Shown here: positions 15,626 through 24,579 of the stretch, one piece after another
Layout of the letters: the number at the start of each line of letters is the position of its first letter
How positions within the stretch are numbered: position 1 is the first letter of the stretch
DNA from: VRUE01 sp963764365
GTDB taxonomy: Bacteria; Actinomycetota; Thermoleophilia; Solirubrobacterales; 70-9
Direction of reading: 5' to 3'
DNA length: 64,000 nt
Assembly: GCA_963764365.1 (NCBI GenBank)
Contig: CAVXSI010000015.1
Location: forward strand, 124,001-188,000
The notes under the pieces: generated by a model
What the model saw: the letters and a program-made list of their open reading frames with translations, nothing else
The model's database searches: none
Told to the model about the DNA's origin: nothing
Translations under genes and position numbers: made by a program

Positions 15626-16918
15626 CTACAGAGGCGGGTCGCCGCCGCCGAGCAGGGACCGCAGCAGGTGCATCCCGACCAGCGCCGAGCGCTCGCGGAT
15701 GTCCTCGCGGCCGCCGGGGATGACCGGGTCGCGGGCGATGCTCACGCCATCCGCCAGCCGCGCGTCGAAGCAGACGTAGCCGACCGGTTTGCGATCGCCG
15801 CCGCCGTCGGGCCCGGCGATGCCGGTGATCGCGACCGCGACATCGGCGCCGAAACGCTCCAACGCGCCCGCCGACATCGCCGCCGCGACCTCCGGCGAGA
15901 CCGCCCCGTGGGCCTCGATCAGCCCCGGGTCGACGCCCAGCAGGCTCGCCTTCGCCTCGTTCGAGTAGGCGACGACGCCGCCGGCGAAGTACCCCGAGGC
16001 TCCCGGCGGGTCGGTGATCCGCGCCGCCAGCAGGCCGCCCGAGCAGGACTCGGCGAGGCCGAGCCGGCGCCCCCGCAGGAGGCCGGCGACCTGACTGTCG
16101 ATCGTCTCCCCGTCGAGGCTGAAGAGGTGGCGCCCGTGGCGCTCGGCGAACCCGGCGCGAACCGCCTCGGCGACCGCCGCCTGCTCATCCCGGTAGCGGA
16201 TGTCGATCTCGATCTCGCCGCGCCGCAGGCAGGTGGTGACCTCGACCGCGCCGACGTCGACCCCATCGGACTCGATCTCGCGCAGGCTCTTGGCGATCTC
16301 CGACTCGGGGATGCCGAACATCCGCACCGTGCAGGCGAGCAGCGGCGTCGCCCGGGCGAGGATCGACCGCACCGGCGCCGACTCGACCGCCCGCGGCCAC
16401 ATCGGTCGCAGCTCGCGCGGCGGCCCCGGCAGGACGATCGCGACCCGCTCGCCGGCCGGGACGACCAGCCCCGGCGCGGTGCCGACCGGGTCGAGCGGCA
16501 GCGAGCCCTCGGGGACCATCGCCTGCTTGCGGTTCGCCTCGCGCACCGCCTCCTCGTCGAAGTCGAAGCTGCGGGCGAAGCCACGCAGGATCTCGGCGAT
16601 CCTCTCCTCCATCGCCTCGTCGAGGACCATCTCGCGGCCGGCGAAGCGGCCGACCGCCTCGGCGGTCAGGTCGTCGGCGGTCGGCCCGAGCCCGCCCGAG
16701 GTGACGATCAGGTCCATATCCTCGGCGGCCATGAAGCGCAGCGCCGCCTCGAGGTCGCCGGGGCGGTCGGCGACGACCTCGATGTGCGCGACCTCGACCC
16801 CCAGCTCGGCCAGCCGTTCGGAGATCCAGGGGCCGTTGCGATCGGCGATCCGCCCCGTCAACACCTCCGTCCCGGTCACGACGATGCCGGCCCTGACCGG
16901 ACCCGCCCCTATTCGCAC
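15626..16918 (-). CDS. cinA: CinA family protein (competence/damage-inducible; NMN deamidase domain)
   Basis: 430 residues. The N-terminal MoeA-like domain (TGTEVLTGRIADRN, TSGGLGPTADD, LPGPPRE) and the C-terminal CinA domain (LAESCSGGLLAARIT, TGIAGPDGGGDRKPVG) match full-length CinA, with ADP-ribose pyrophosphatase and nicotinamide-nucleotide amidase activities described in the family. The GTG at 16918 overlaps the upstream gene by 10 nt. recA directly downstream is the classic cinA-recA order. Confidence 0.93.
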   Translation of the reverse strand: MRIGAGPVRAGIVVTGTEVLTGRIADRNGPWISERLAELGVEVAHIEVVADRPGDLEAALRFMAAEDMDLIVTSGGLGPTADDLTAEAVGRFAGREMVLDEAMEERIAEILRGFARSFDFDEEAVREANRKQAMVPEGSLPLDPVGTAPGLVVPAGERVAIVLPGPPRELRPMWPRAVESAPVRSILARATPLLACTVRMFGIPESEIAKSLREIESDGVDVGAVEVTTCLRRGEIEIDIRYRDEQAAVAEAVRAGFAERHGRHLFSLDGETIDSQVAGLLRGRRLGLAESCSGGLLAARITDPPGASGYFAGGVVAYSNEAKASLLGVDPGLIEAHGAVSPEVAAAMSAGALERFGADVAVAITGIAGPDGGGDRKPVGYVCFDARLADGVSIARDPVIPGGREDIRERSALVGMHLLRSLLGGGDPPL

Positions 16919-17667
16919 GTCGGCCTTTCGCCTTCTTCCAGCGGCTCCAGCTTCCCCTTTTCGCTGATTTCGTAGGCGACCGGGCTGTTGCTTTCCGGAG
17001 TCTCCGCCGGCTTGCCGTCGATCCTCAATTCGACCGCGCCGTTGCCGAAGGCCATCGAGAACCCCTTGCTGCGGAAGGGGCCTGCCCCTTCGCCGGCTTC
17101 GAGGACCTGGCCCGCGACCACGGGTTCGCCGGAGCCGTCGAGCAGGCAGACCCAGACTTCTCCGGTGGCGATCAGGCTGAGCGCGACTCCCGGCTTCGCG
17201 ACGACCGCTTCCCTCTGCTTCTTCTCGGTGCCCTTCTTCTTGCCGCGCGGCGCGTCGGAGGACGGCGAGGACCCGCCCCCGCCTCCGCTCGCCAGCCCGA
17301 TCGCCACCACCGCGGCGATCAGGATCAGGGCGACCAGGGCGACGGCGACCCCACCGGGCAGCCGCGGCCGGCGCCGCCTGGCGCCGGTCGGCACCGGCTC
17401 GACCCGCTTCGGCACGCGTTCGACGCTGCCGGGGCCGGTCGCGCGCCTGTACTCGTCGGCGAGGCGCTCGCCGTCCAGGCCCAGAAATGCGGCGTAGGTG
17501 CGAATGAAGCCGCGCGTGTAGGCGCCGCCGGGCAGGACGTCCCACTCCTCGTTCTCCATCGCCCGCAGGAAGCGGGAGCGGATCTTGATCTCTCTCTCTA
17601 CCTCGGAAAGGTCGAGTTTGCGACGATTTCTCGCCTCGCGCAGGGTTGCTCCAATGCCGGTGTCCAC
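16909..17667 (-). CDS. RodZ-like membrane protein (N-terminal HTH, C-terminal DUF4115)
   Basis: 252 residues. A Cro/CI-type HTH (5-70, GATLREARNRRKLDLSEVE) is followed by a basic juxtamembrane region, one transmembrane helix (about 118-138), a Gly/Ser/Lys-rich linker and a C-terminal beta domain of the DUF4115 type. This is the RodZ architecture: a cell-shape protein linking MreB-like filaments to the wall machinery. The GTG at 17667 is chosen because the frame upstream has no homology. Family-level confidence is good; the precise role is inferred. Confidence 0.8.
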   Translation of the reverse strand: MDTGIGATLREARNRRKLDLSEVEREIKIRSRFLRAMENEEWDVLPGGAYTRGFIRTYAAFLGLDGERLADEYRRATGPGSVERVPKRVEPVPTGARRRRPRLPGGVAVALVALILIAAVVAIGLASGGGGGSSPSSDAPRGKKKGTEKKQREAVVAKPGVALSLIATGEVWVCLLDGSGEPVVAGQVLEAGEGAGPFRSKGFSMAFGNGAVELRIDGKPAETPESNSPVAYEISEKGKLEPLEEGERPTCE

Positions 17668-17713
17668 GCCGACATTGTGTCTGTTCCCGGCGCTCGGACG
17701 TGAACTGGCCGCT

Positions 17714-19969
17714 TCAGGCGCTCTCGCCGCCCTCGGCAGCGACCGGCTCGGGCGCCGGCTCGCCGCCACCCAGCACGCGCGGCAGGTCTGCCTCGGTGAC
17801 CAGCACCTGGCGCGGTTTGGAGCCCTCGTAGCCGGAGATGACACCGCGCCGCTCGAGCATGTCGATCAGCCGCCCGGCACGGGTGTAGCCGACCCGCAGG
17901 CGGCGCTGGATCATCGACACCGAGGCAGTTTCGGTCTGCACCACGGTGCGGATCGCTTCCTCCAGCAGGTCGTCGCTGTCGGGATCGAAGTCGCCCTCCG
18001 CCTCGACGCCTTTCCCCTCGCGCACCTCGAGCAGCTCAGCCTCGAACTCGGGTTCGCCCTGCTTCGCCCAGTGGCCGGTGATGCGAGCGATCTCCTCCTC
18101 GGTCACGAACGCCCCCTGAACGCGCGACAGCTTCGAGGTGCCGGCGCCGCGGAACAGCATGTCGCCCTGGCCGAGCAGCGCCTCGGCGCCGCCCTGGTCG
18201 AGGATCACCCGCGAGTCGGTCTGCGAGGAGACGGCGAAGGCGATCCGGGCCGGGATGTTGACCTTGATCGTGCCGGTGATGATGTCGGTCGAGGGGCGCT
18301 GCGTCGCCAGCACCAGGTGGATGCCGGTCGCGCGCGACTTCTGCGCGAGGCGGATGATCGAGTCCTCGACCTCGGCCGGCGCGACCATCATCAGGTCGGC
18401 GAGCTCGTCGATCACGCAGAGGATGTGCGGCAGCGGCGCCTCGCCGGCCTTGGCGCGGGCGCGGTTCAGCTCGCCGAGGTTGCGGGCGCGGGCTTCGCCC
18501 ATGATCCCGTAGCGGCTCTCCATCTCGCCGATCAGGTTGGCGAGCACGTTGGCGGCCAGGCGCGGCGAGGTGACGACCGGGGTCAGCAGGTGCGGGACGT
18601 GCTCGTAGTGGTTCAGCTCGACCTGCTTCGGGTCGACCAGGACCAGGCGCACCTCGTTCGGCGATGCCTGCATCAGGATCGAGGAGAGGATCGCGTTGAC
18701 GCAGCCCGACTTGCCCGAGCCGGTGGTTCCGGCGACGAGCACGTGCGGCATCTTCGCCAGGTCGGTCCAGACCGCGTTGCCGTCGATCCCCTTGCCGAGC
18801 CAGGCGACCAGCGGCGAGGTCTTCTCCGGCCGGCCGGCGTAGATGTCGCCGAGCCGGACCAGGCGGCGGCGGGTGTTCGGGACCTCGACCCCGACCGCCT
18901 GCTTGCCGGGGATCGGAGCGAGGATGCGGATATCGGTCGAGGCGAGCGCGTAGGCGAGGTCGTTGGAGAGCTCGGTGACTTTCTTCACCTTGGTGCCGGG
19001 GGCGAGCCGCAGCTCGAAGCGCGAGACGTGGGGGCCGCTGACGATGCCGACGATCCGCGCCTCGACCCCGAAGTGGCCGAGCGTCTCGACCAGCTTGCGG
19101 CCGATCACCTCGTGGTCGCGCGGGTCCGGCCCCTTGTCGCCCTTGCCCTTTTCCAGGGCCTTGGCCGGCGGCGGCCGGTAGTCGATCTGCTCCGATTCGG
19201 TGACGCCGCGCTTGTTGCCCAGTGGAGTGAGGGCGGGTTGGGTGGCGGGCAGTTCGGCCGTGTCGACGGATCCGGGTGGCGACTCGGCGTGGTCGGCTCG
19301 GCCCTCATCGGGGCCTGGCGTGTCCTCCGCTTCGCGTTCGGGCATGCCGGGGTCGCGGTCATCCTGTTCAGCTGCCGCCACCTCATCGTCGAAACCGTCA
19401 GTGCCGGTCGCCACGGTGGGCTCGAAGTCGTCGCTCTCCGGATAGTCGCTCATCACGTCGGTTTGGTTGGCCTGGGTCTCGAAGGGGTAGGCCTTCTCGG
19501 CGTGCTTTTCCTCGCGGCGGGCGTCGCGGTGCTGGATCGCCGTCTGGGCAAGGTCGCGGCTGCCGCGGGCGGTCTGGCCGACGCCGCGGCCGAGGACGCG
19601 CAGGACGGTCGAGACCGAGGTGCCGGTGACCAGCATCGCCCCGACCGCCAGCATCAGCAGCGTGGCGATCTTGGCGCCGACCCGGCCGACCAGGTATTCA
19701 AGCCCGGTTTCGAGCCCGTAGCCGACCTTGCCGCCGTCCCAGCCGAAGAACAGCACGAAGGTCAGGTAGACGCCGGCGGCGATCAGGAAGAGGCCGATCA
19801 GGTCGAGGTGGCGCTGGTGGATGCCCTCGGGCAGCCGCAGGCGCGAGCGACGTTTCGCTTTGGCCTTCGCCCGGCCTTTGGGGCGCCGCGCCGACGACCC
19901 TCGCTTCTTGCGCACGAACACAGCAGACGCCTTCGACGCGACCTTTCCCTCCCCTGCCGCGAAGCTCAC
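17714..19969 (-). CDS. ftsK: DNA translocase FtsK/SpoIIIE
   Basis: 751 residues. Only two clear transmembrane helices (about 55-77 and 102-122), fewer than the four of typical FtsK, precede an acidic linker (165-260). The motor follows with Walker A AGTTGSGKS (413-421) and Walker B HILCVIDELADLM. The C-terminal gamma domain (from DDLLEEAIRTVV) is a winged helix that reads polar DNA motifs. It pumps chromosome termini through the closing septum. GTG start; the cell-wall hydrolase gene lies 18 nt upstream. Confidence 0.95.
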   Translation of the reverse strand: MSFAAGEGKVASKASAVFVRKKRGSSARRPKGRAKAKAKRRSRLRLPEGIHQRHLDLIGLFLIAAGVYLTFVLFFGWDGGKVGYGLETGLEYLVGRVGAKIATLLMLAVGAMLVTGTSVSTVLRVLGRGVGQTARGSRDLAQTAIQHRDARREEKHAEKAYPFETQANQTDVMSDYPESDDFEPTVATGTDGFDDEVAAAEQDDRDPGMPEREAEDTPGPDEGRADHAESPPGSVDTAELPATQPALTPLGNKRGVTESEQIDYRPPPAKALEKGKGDKGPDPRDHEVIGRKLVETLGHFGVEARIVGIVSGPHVSRFELRLAPGTKVKKVTELSNDLAYALASTDIRILAPIPGKQAVGVEVPNTRRRLVRLGDIYAGRPEKTSPLVAWLGKGIDGNAVWTDLAKMPHVLVAGTTGSGKSGCVNAILSSILMQASPNEVRLVLVDPKQVELNHYEHVPHLLTPVVTSPRLAANVLANLIGEMESRYGIMGEARARNLGELNRARAKAGEAPLPHILCVIDELADLMMVAPAEVEDSIIRLAQKSRATGIHLVLATQRPSTDIITGTIKVNIPARIAFAVSSQTDSRVILDQGGAEALLGQGDMLFRGAGTSKLSRVQGAFVTEEEIARITGHWAKQGEPEFEAELLEVREGKGVEAEGDFDPDSDDLLEEAIRTVVQTETASVSMIQRRLRVGYTRAGRLIDMLERRGVISGYEGSKPRQVLVTEADLPRVLGGGEPAPEPVAAEGGESA

Positions 19970-19987
19970 GCCTGCCTGCGATGCGTG

Positions 19988-20971
19988 TCAGCCGCCGCAG
20001 ACCCAGGCGCCGGGGCCGGAGTCGGCCCAGATTTCGGCCGCGATCCGGTCCTGTTCTTCCTTCGAGGCGTCCTGCGGCGCTCCCTGGCCGCCGTAGAGCG
20101 ACCAGGTGGACGGGAGGATCTGGTAGGCGCCGCCGGCGCCGCTGCCGGGGTTGACGGCGCCGTAGTTGCCGCCGGACTCGCACATCACGATGTAGGTGGG
20201 GATCGAGAAGGGGCCGCCGAGCCAGCGGCCGACGGTTTCTTCCGCCGCGGCGCGGCTCGCCGCTTCCGCCGCTTCGATGTCGCTCACCCAGTGGCCGATC
20301 TGCGATTTCAGCTTCGCCAGCGCCGCCGAGCGTTCGGCCTCGAGCGCGTGCAGCCGCGCCGCCGCTGCTTCGGCTTCGGCCCGCACCGCGGCGATTTCGC
20401 TGCGCGCCGCCGCCAGCCGTTCGTCGTAGGCGTCGACGCGGGCCTTCAGCGCGGCGACCAGCGCCAGCTCGTGGCGGACCTGGTTGCGCACCTGCTGCAC
20501 CCGCGCCGCCAGCGCCGTGTCGGAATCCTGGACCCGCTGCAGGTACTCCGAGCGGGTGGCGAGCTCGTCGAAGCTGCTGGAGGCGAGGACGACGCTGGCC
20601 GTGCTCGGCGCGGCGCTCTCGTAGATCGCGACCAGCCGCCGCGCCAGGTCGCGGCGGGCGCGGCGCAGGCGGGCGCGCTCGGCTTCGAGTTGGCGCTCGG
20701 TGCGGGCGACCTTCGCGGCCAGGCGTTCGGCGTGTGCGCGGCCGTGCGCGAGCAGCACGCCGAGCCGCCGCTCGTGCCTGCGGGCCGCGACGGCTTCGCC
20801 TTCGGCGGCGAGGACGTGTTCCTGGGTGGCGCGGATCTGGCCGCCGAGCGCCGCCGCTTCGCTGCGCCCGGCTTCGACCTTGGAGCGCAGGGCGCCGATC
20901 CCGGCCGCGTGGGCCGAGGCGGCGACGAGCAGCACCGCCAGGAACGTCGCCATGGCCGGCTTGCGCCGCAT
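19988..20971 (-). CDS. secreted coiled-coil protein with transglycosylase-like (Rpf/SLT) domain
   Basis: 327 residues. A signal peptide (1-22, cut near AHAAG) is followed by a long antiparallel coiled coil (30-240), resembling the PcsB/FtsX-partner domain, and a C-terminal lysozyme-like domain starting at YIVMCESGGNYGAVNPGSG, with catalytic Glu in CESGG and YQILPSTW. It probably cleaves peptidoglycan outside the membrane under control of the coiled coil. Its place next to ftsK suggests a role in daughter-cell separation (inference). Confidence 0.85.
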   Translation of the reverse strand: MRRKPAMATFLAVLLVAASAHAAGIGALRSKVEAGRSEAAALGGQIRATQEHVLAAEGEAVAARRHERRLGVLLAHGRAHAERLAAKVARTERQLEAERARLRRARRDLARRLVAIYESAAPSTASVVLASSSFDELATRSEYLQRVQDSDTALAARVQQVRNQVRHELALVAALKARVDAYDERLAAARSEIAAVRAEAEAAAARLHALEAERSAALAKLKSQIGHWVSDIEAAEAASRAAAEETVGRWLGGPFSIPTYIVMCESGGNYGAVNPGSGAGGAYQILPSTWSLYGGQGAPQDASKEEQDRIAAEIWADSGPGAWVCGG

Positions 20972-20975
20972 GCCC

Positions 20976-21128
20976 CTATCCCTCGCGGACGTCTCGGTTC
21001 GCCAGGTAGACGGCGACGCCGACGCCGAGCACGGCGACGCCGACGCCGATCCGGATCTCGCGCCGGTAGCGCTTCCGCATGTAGGCGACGGCGAAGCGCA
21101 GCGCCGCCTTGCCGAGCTTGTCGTACAT
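20976..21128 (-). CDS. 50-residue single-pass membrane protein
   Basis: The ATG overlaps the argG stop as TGATG, so it is translated by coupling. The product has a basic N-terminal half (AYMRKRYRREIR) and one hydrophobic helix (IGVGVAVLGVGVAVYLA, about 27-43). No family is recognised. The next gene starts 4 nt after its stop. Confidence 0.65.
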   Translation of the reverse strand: MYDKLGKAALRFAVAYMRKRYRREIRIGVGVAVLGVGVAVYLANRDVREG

Positions 21129-22402
21129 CAGCCCTCCCCCTCCCCCCGCTGCCTGATCCGGTGCGCCATCCGCGATTGCAGCGACCACAGCTCGATGAAG
21201 CCCGGTGAGGCGGCCTGCGAGAAGAGGCCGCCCGACTCGGCGAAGGAGGCGAGGTCGGCGTCGTAGACGGCGTTCGGCGAGGAGCGGGTGACGACCCGCG
21301 CGCCGCCTTTGTAGAGGCGCAGGCCGATCGTCCCGGTCACCTGCGCGTTGACCGCCTCCATGTAGGCGTCGAGGTCGGCCCGCAGCGGCTCCCACCAGAG
21401 CCCGGCGTAGACGAGGTAGGCCCACTTCCGGTCGAGCCCCGGCTTGAACTGGTTCTGGTGGATCGTCCCGACCAGCTTCTCCAGCTCCTGGTGGGCCGGC
21501 AGCAGGATCGCCGCCGCCGGGACCTCGTAGATGTCGCGCACCTTCAGGCCGACGATCCGGTCCTCGATGTGGTCGACGATCCCGACCCCGTGGCGGCAGC
21601 CGATCTCGGCCGCCCGTTCGAGCAGCTCGACCGGGCCGAGCCGCTCGCCGTCGAGCGCGACCGGGACGCCGCGCTCGAACTCGACCGTCACCGTCTGCGC
21701 CTCGTCGGGCGCCTCCTCGGGCCGGGTGACGAGCTGGAAGACGTCGTCCTCGGGCGCATGGCCGAGATCCTCGATCCAGCGCCCCTCCGAGGAGCGCCCC
21801 CAGAGGTTGTCGTCGATCGAGTAGGGGGCGACCTCGGTGCCGCCCTTGACCGGGATCCCGTGCTCGCGCGCGTAGGCGATCTCCTCCTCGCGCCCCATCT
21901 GCCAGGAGCGCACCGGGGCGATCGTCTTCAGCTCCGGGGCCAGCGTCGCCACCGTCGCCTCGATCCGCACCTGGTCGTTGCCCTTGCCGGTGCAGCCGTG
22001 GGCGATCGTGTCGCAGCCCGAACGGCGCGCCTGCTCGACCGCCAGCTCGGCGATCAGCGGCCGCCCCAGCGCCGTGAACAGCGGGTAGCCGCCGCCGTAG
22101 AGGGCGTTGGCCCTGATCGCCGGCAGGACGAAGTCCGCGGCGAAGCGCTCGCGGGCGTCGACCACGTGGCACTCCAGCGCCCCGAGCCGCTTCGCCTTGT
22201 CTTCGATCACGGCGTAGTCCTCGCCGGGCTGGCCGAGGTTGACGGTCAGGCAGACGACCTCGGCCCCGTAGCGGTCCTGGATCCACTTCAGCATCACGCT
22301 GGTGTCGAGGCCGCCGGAGTAGAGCAGCAGAACGCGCCGCACCTCGGCCGGGTCGGCCTCGTAGCCCGCGGTGCGGACCTGCTCGGGAGCCTGCTCGCTC
22401 AT
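21128..22402 (-). CDS. argG: argininosuccinate synthase
   Basis: 424 residues. ATP-dependent joining of citrulline and aspartate in the arginine pathway. The pyrophosphatase P-loop YSGGLDTS is near residue 28, followed by AHGCTGKGNDQVR and SIDDNLWGRS, as in bacterial ArgG. It is about 20 residues longer than the shortest ArgG at the N-terminus. It closes the run argC-argJ-argB-argD, with two small proteins between. argF and argH are not in the window. Confidence 0.96.
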   Translation of the reverse strand: MSEQAPEQVRTAGYEADPAEVRRVLLLYSGGLDTSVMLKWIQDRYGAEVVCLTVNLGQPGEDYAVIEDKAKRLGALECHVVDARERFAADFVLPAIRANALYGGGYPLFTALGRPLIAELAVEQARRSGCDTIAHGCTGKGNDQVRIEATVATLAPELKTIAPVRSWQMGREEEIAYAREHGIPVKGGTEVAPYSIDDNLWGRSSEGRWIEDLGHAPEDDVFQLVTRPEEAPDEAQTVTVEFERGVPVALDGERLGPVELLERAAEIGCRHGVGIVDHIEDRIVGLKVRDIYEVPAAAILLPAHQELEKLVGTIHQNQFKPGLDRKWAYLVYAGLWWEPLRADLDAYMEAVNAQVTGTIGLRLYKGGARVVTRSSPNAVYDADLASFAESGGLFSQAASPGFIELWSLQSRMAHRIRQRGEGEG

Positions 22403-22408
22403 CTCGGC

Positions 22409-22786
22409 CTAGGGGGCGCCGATGCCGCCGCTGCCGGTTTCTTCTTCGGGCGCAGGTTTGGTCGGCGTCGCTTCTTCGGTCGTTTCGGTCGTCGTCGCTT
22501 CGGTCGATTCCGTCGTCGTCGGCGCCGGCCTGGTCGGTTCGGTCTTGGTCGAGGTCGATCCCGTCGTCGTCGCTTCGGTCGGCGGCGCTTCCGTCGTCGC
22601 CGGGGTCGGAGTCGAGCTCGATTCGCTGCTGCCGTTGTTGGCGATGACGACGATCGCGACGACCAGGCCGACGATCACCGCGATCAGGCCGGCGACCAGC
22701 AGGCGCATGTTGCCGCGCCGCGGCCCGCCGCCGGGCCCCTCGGGCGGTTCGGGCTGCCGCATCATCCGGGTCGGGTCGTCGTGCAT
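22409..22786 (-). CDS. membrane protein with Thr/Glu/Pro-rich external tail
   Basis: 125 residues. A Pro/Gly-rich N-terminus (1-26), one transmembrane helix (28-49) and a low-complexity tail of Thr, Ser, Glu and Pro typical of O-glycosylated or wall-spanning stalks. A strong GGAGGAGGA ribosome site precedes the ATG. Function unknown. It lies between argG and the coiled-coil gene in the arginine run. Confidence 0.7.
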   Translation of the reverse strand: MHDDPTRMMRQPEPPEGPGGGPRRGNMRLLVAGLIAVIVGLVVAIVVIANNGSSESSSTPTPATTEAPPTEATTTGSTSTKTEPTRPAPTTTESTEATTTETTEEATPTKPAPEEETGSGGIGAP

Positions 22787-22787
22787 C

Positions 22788-23255
22788 TCAGTCCTCCTCC
22801 TCCTCGGGGCCGAGGATCGCGTCGAGGATCTCGCCGGTGTCGTCGATCTCGAAGCCGCTGCGCAGCCGCGCTTCGATCTCCGCCCGCTCGGCTCCGGAGA
22901 CCGCCATCTGGGTCGCCAGCAGGCGGGCGCCGGCGGAGCCCGAGCGCAGCGGGCGCGGCTCGTCCTCCTCCTCGGGGAGCGCGACGGGCTCCAGGTGGCG
23001 CACCGGCGGCGGCTCGCGATCCTCGCCGGGCGCGACGGGGTCGAGCCGGTCGGCCAGCTCGCGCAGCCGCTCGGCGACGATCCGGTCGGCGCGCTCGCCG
23101 GCCTCCTCGACCAGGCGGCGTGCCTCCAGCTCGGCGTCGTCGATCACCTTCGACGCGGCCCGCTCGGCCGCCTCGACGATCTCCGCCAGGCGAGCCGTCG
23201 CCTCGGCCGTCGAAGCGGGCGAACGCCGCTCGGGGCGCTGCTTCCGTGCGCTCAT
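22788..23255 (-). CDS. coiled-coil protein of unknown function
   Basis: 155 residues. A basic N-terminus (SARKQRPERR) precedes a helix of Ala/Glu heptads (18-75, AEIVEAAERAASKVIDDAEL), reminiscent of DivIVA-type or ATP-synthase-b-like coils. A Pro/Glu-rich linker and an acidic C-terminus follow. The ATG overlaps argD as ATGA. No specific family is assigned. Confidence 0.7.
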   Translation of the reverse strand: MSARKQRPERRSPASTAEATARLAEIVEAAERAASKVIDDAELEARRLVEEAGERADRIVAERLRELADRLDPVAPGEDREPPPVRHLEPVALPEEEDEPRPLRSGSAGARLLATQMAVSGAERAEIEARLRSGFEIDDTGEILDAILGPEEEED

Positions 23256-24442
23256 GATGTCGCGTAGGTTAGGAGCGATTCGGCGATAAGGCCAACCGCG
23301 CGCTCGACCTGGGCCGAATCGACCGTCAGCGGCGGCAGCAGCCGCAGCGTGCCCGGCTCGGGCGCGTTGACGATCAGGCCCCTGCGCAGCAGGTCGGCAC
23401 CGACCGCGCCCGCGTCGATCCCCTCGGCCAGGCCGACGCCGAGCATCAGGCCGCGCCCGCGCACCTCGGCGACGCCCTCTGTCCTCAGCAGGCTCTCGCG
23501 CAGCGTCGCGCCGAGCTCGCGCACCCGCCGCAGCAGCCCCTGATCGTCGACCAGCTCGAGCACCGCCAGCGCCGCCGCCGAGGAGACGGCGCCGCCGGCG
23601 AAGGTCGACCCGTGGTCGCCCGGCTCCAGCACCGCGCCCGCCGCCGGCGTCGCGACGCAGGCGCCGACCGGCAGGCCGCCGCCGAGCGCCTTCGCGGTGG
23701 TGATCAGGTCCGGGCGCACCGGCGTCTGCTCGTAGGCCCATAGCGAGCCGGTCCTCCCCATCCCGGTCTGGATCTCGTCGAGGATCAGCAGCGCGCCGGC
23801 CTCGTCGCAGGCCTGCCGCGCCGCCAGCATCGCCTCGTCGCTGACCGGGTAGACGCCGGACTCGCCCTGGATCGGCTCGATCAGCACCGCGGCGGTGTTC
23901 TCGTAGACGGCGTCGCGCAGCGCCCCGGCGTCGTTCAGCGGCACCGAGCGGAAACCCGGCAGCATCGGCCCCAGCGCCTCGTTCTCGGCCAGCTTCGGCG
24001 TCGCCGAGAGCGCCCCGTAGGTGCGGCCGTGGAAGTCGCGCTCGAAGCTGACGATCTCCGCTTCGGCGACCCCGCGCAGGTGGGCGTGCTTGCGGGCGAC
24101 CTTGATCGCGCACTCGGTCGCCTCGGCGCCGGAGTTGCAGAGGAAGACGGGGCCGCCGAGGGCCGACTCGGAGAGCCGCTCGGCCAGCCGCACCATCGGC
24201 TCGGTGTAGAAGAGGTTGGAGACGTGCATCAGCCGACCCGCCTGCTCGCGCACCGCGGCGACCACGTCGGGGTGGCAGTGGCCGACCGAGCAGACCGAGA
24301 TCCCGGCCAGGAAGTCGAGGTACTCCCCGCCCTCGGAGTCCCAGAGCATGGCGCCGTCGCCGCGCACGAACTCGACCGGCGCGCGCCTGTAGGTCTGCAT
24401 CACGTAGCGCCGCTCCAGGTCTTGTAGGTCCGAAAGTTTCAT
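23252..24442 (-). CDS. argD: acetylornithine aminotransferase
   Basis: 396 residues. Class III PLP aminotransferase making N-acetylornithine from N-acetylglutamate semialdehyde. The glycine-rich phosphate site (NSGAEATECAIK), DEIQTGMGRTG and the PLP Lys in TTAKALGGGLPVGA are present. It is separated from argB by a 137-nt gap holding a structured element (24458-24575), unusual for an otherwise coupled operon. Confidence 0.93.
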   Translation of the reverse strand: MKLSDLQDLERRYVMQTYRRAPVEFVRGDGAMLWDSEGGEYLDFLAGISVCSVGHCHPDVVAAVREQAGRLMHVSNLFYTEPMVRLAERLSESALGGPVFLCNSGAEATECAIKVARKHAHLRGVAEAEIVSFERDFHGRTYGALSATPKLAENEALGPMLPGFRSVPLNDAGALRDAVYENTAAVLIEPIQGESGVYPVSDEAMLAARQACDEAGALLILDEIQTGMGRTGSLWAYEQTPVRPDLITTAKALGGGLPVGACVATPAAGAVLEPGDHGSTFAGGAVSSAAALAVLELVDDQGLLRRVRELGATLRESLLRTEGVAEVRGRGLMLGVGLAEGIDAGAVGADLLRRGLIVNAPEPGTLRLLPPLTVDSAQVERAVGLIAESLLTYATS

Positions 24443-24457
24443 TTAGGAAGTACGAAC

Positions 24458-24575
24458 GGCGTCGAAAACCAAGCCTGGCAAGGACGCAGGGAGGCCGGTG
24501 AGGGGAGCGCACTCTTTTGTGCGTGACTCGATCCGGCCGACCGAGGACACCGCCAGGCGCCGGTTTGCAGACGCC
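24458..24575 (-). promoter_or_regulatory. structured intercistronic element upstream of argD
   Basis: Nested complementary segments fold the 118-nt region: GGCGTC with GACGCC (24458-24463/24570-24575), AAACC with GGTTT (24466-24470/24562-24566), CCTGGC with GCCAGG (24474-24479/24552-24557), GGCCGG with CCGGCC (24493-24498/24533-24538) and a CGCAC/GTGCG hairpin (24508-24523). The blocks CGAAAACCAAGC and GCGCCGGTTTGCAG (plus strand) recur upstream of argB. It may be a cis-regulatory RNA or an mRNA-stability element. It matches no riboswitch I can recognise. Confidence 0.6.
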
Positions 24576-24579
24576 GCGC

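Noticed and set aside
15626..17545. A CinA extended by about 200 residues at the N-terminus
   Set aside because: The frame is open upstream but runs antiparallel or out of frame through the RodZ-like gene; CinA homology begins at the GTG at 16918.
17585..21208. A 1,207-codon open frame on the plus strand across ftsK and the coiled-coil hydrolase
   Set aside because: It lies antisense to two clear genes; the composition is the Arg/Ala/Gly pattern of GC-rich antisense frames and no motif is present. Many similar long shadow frames occur on both strands.
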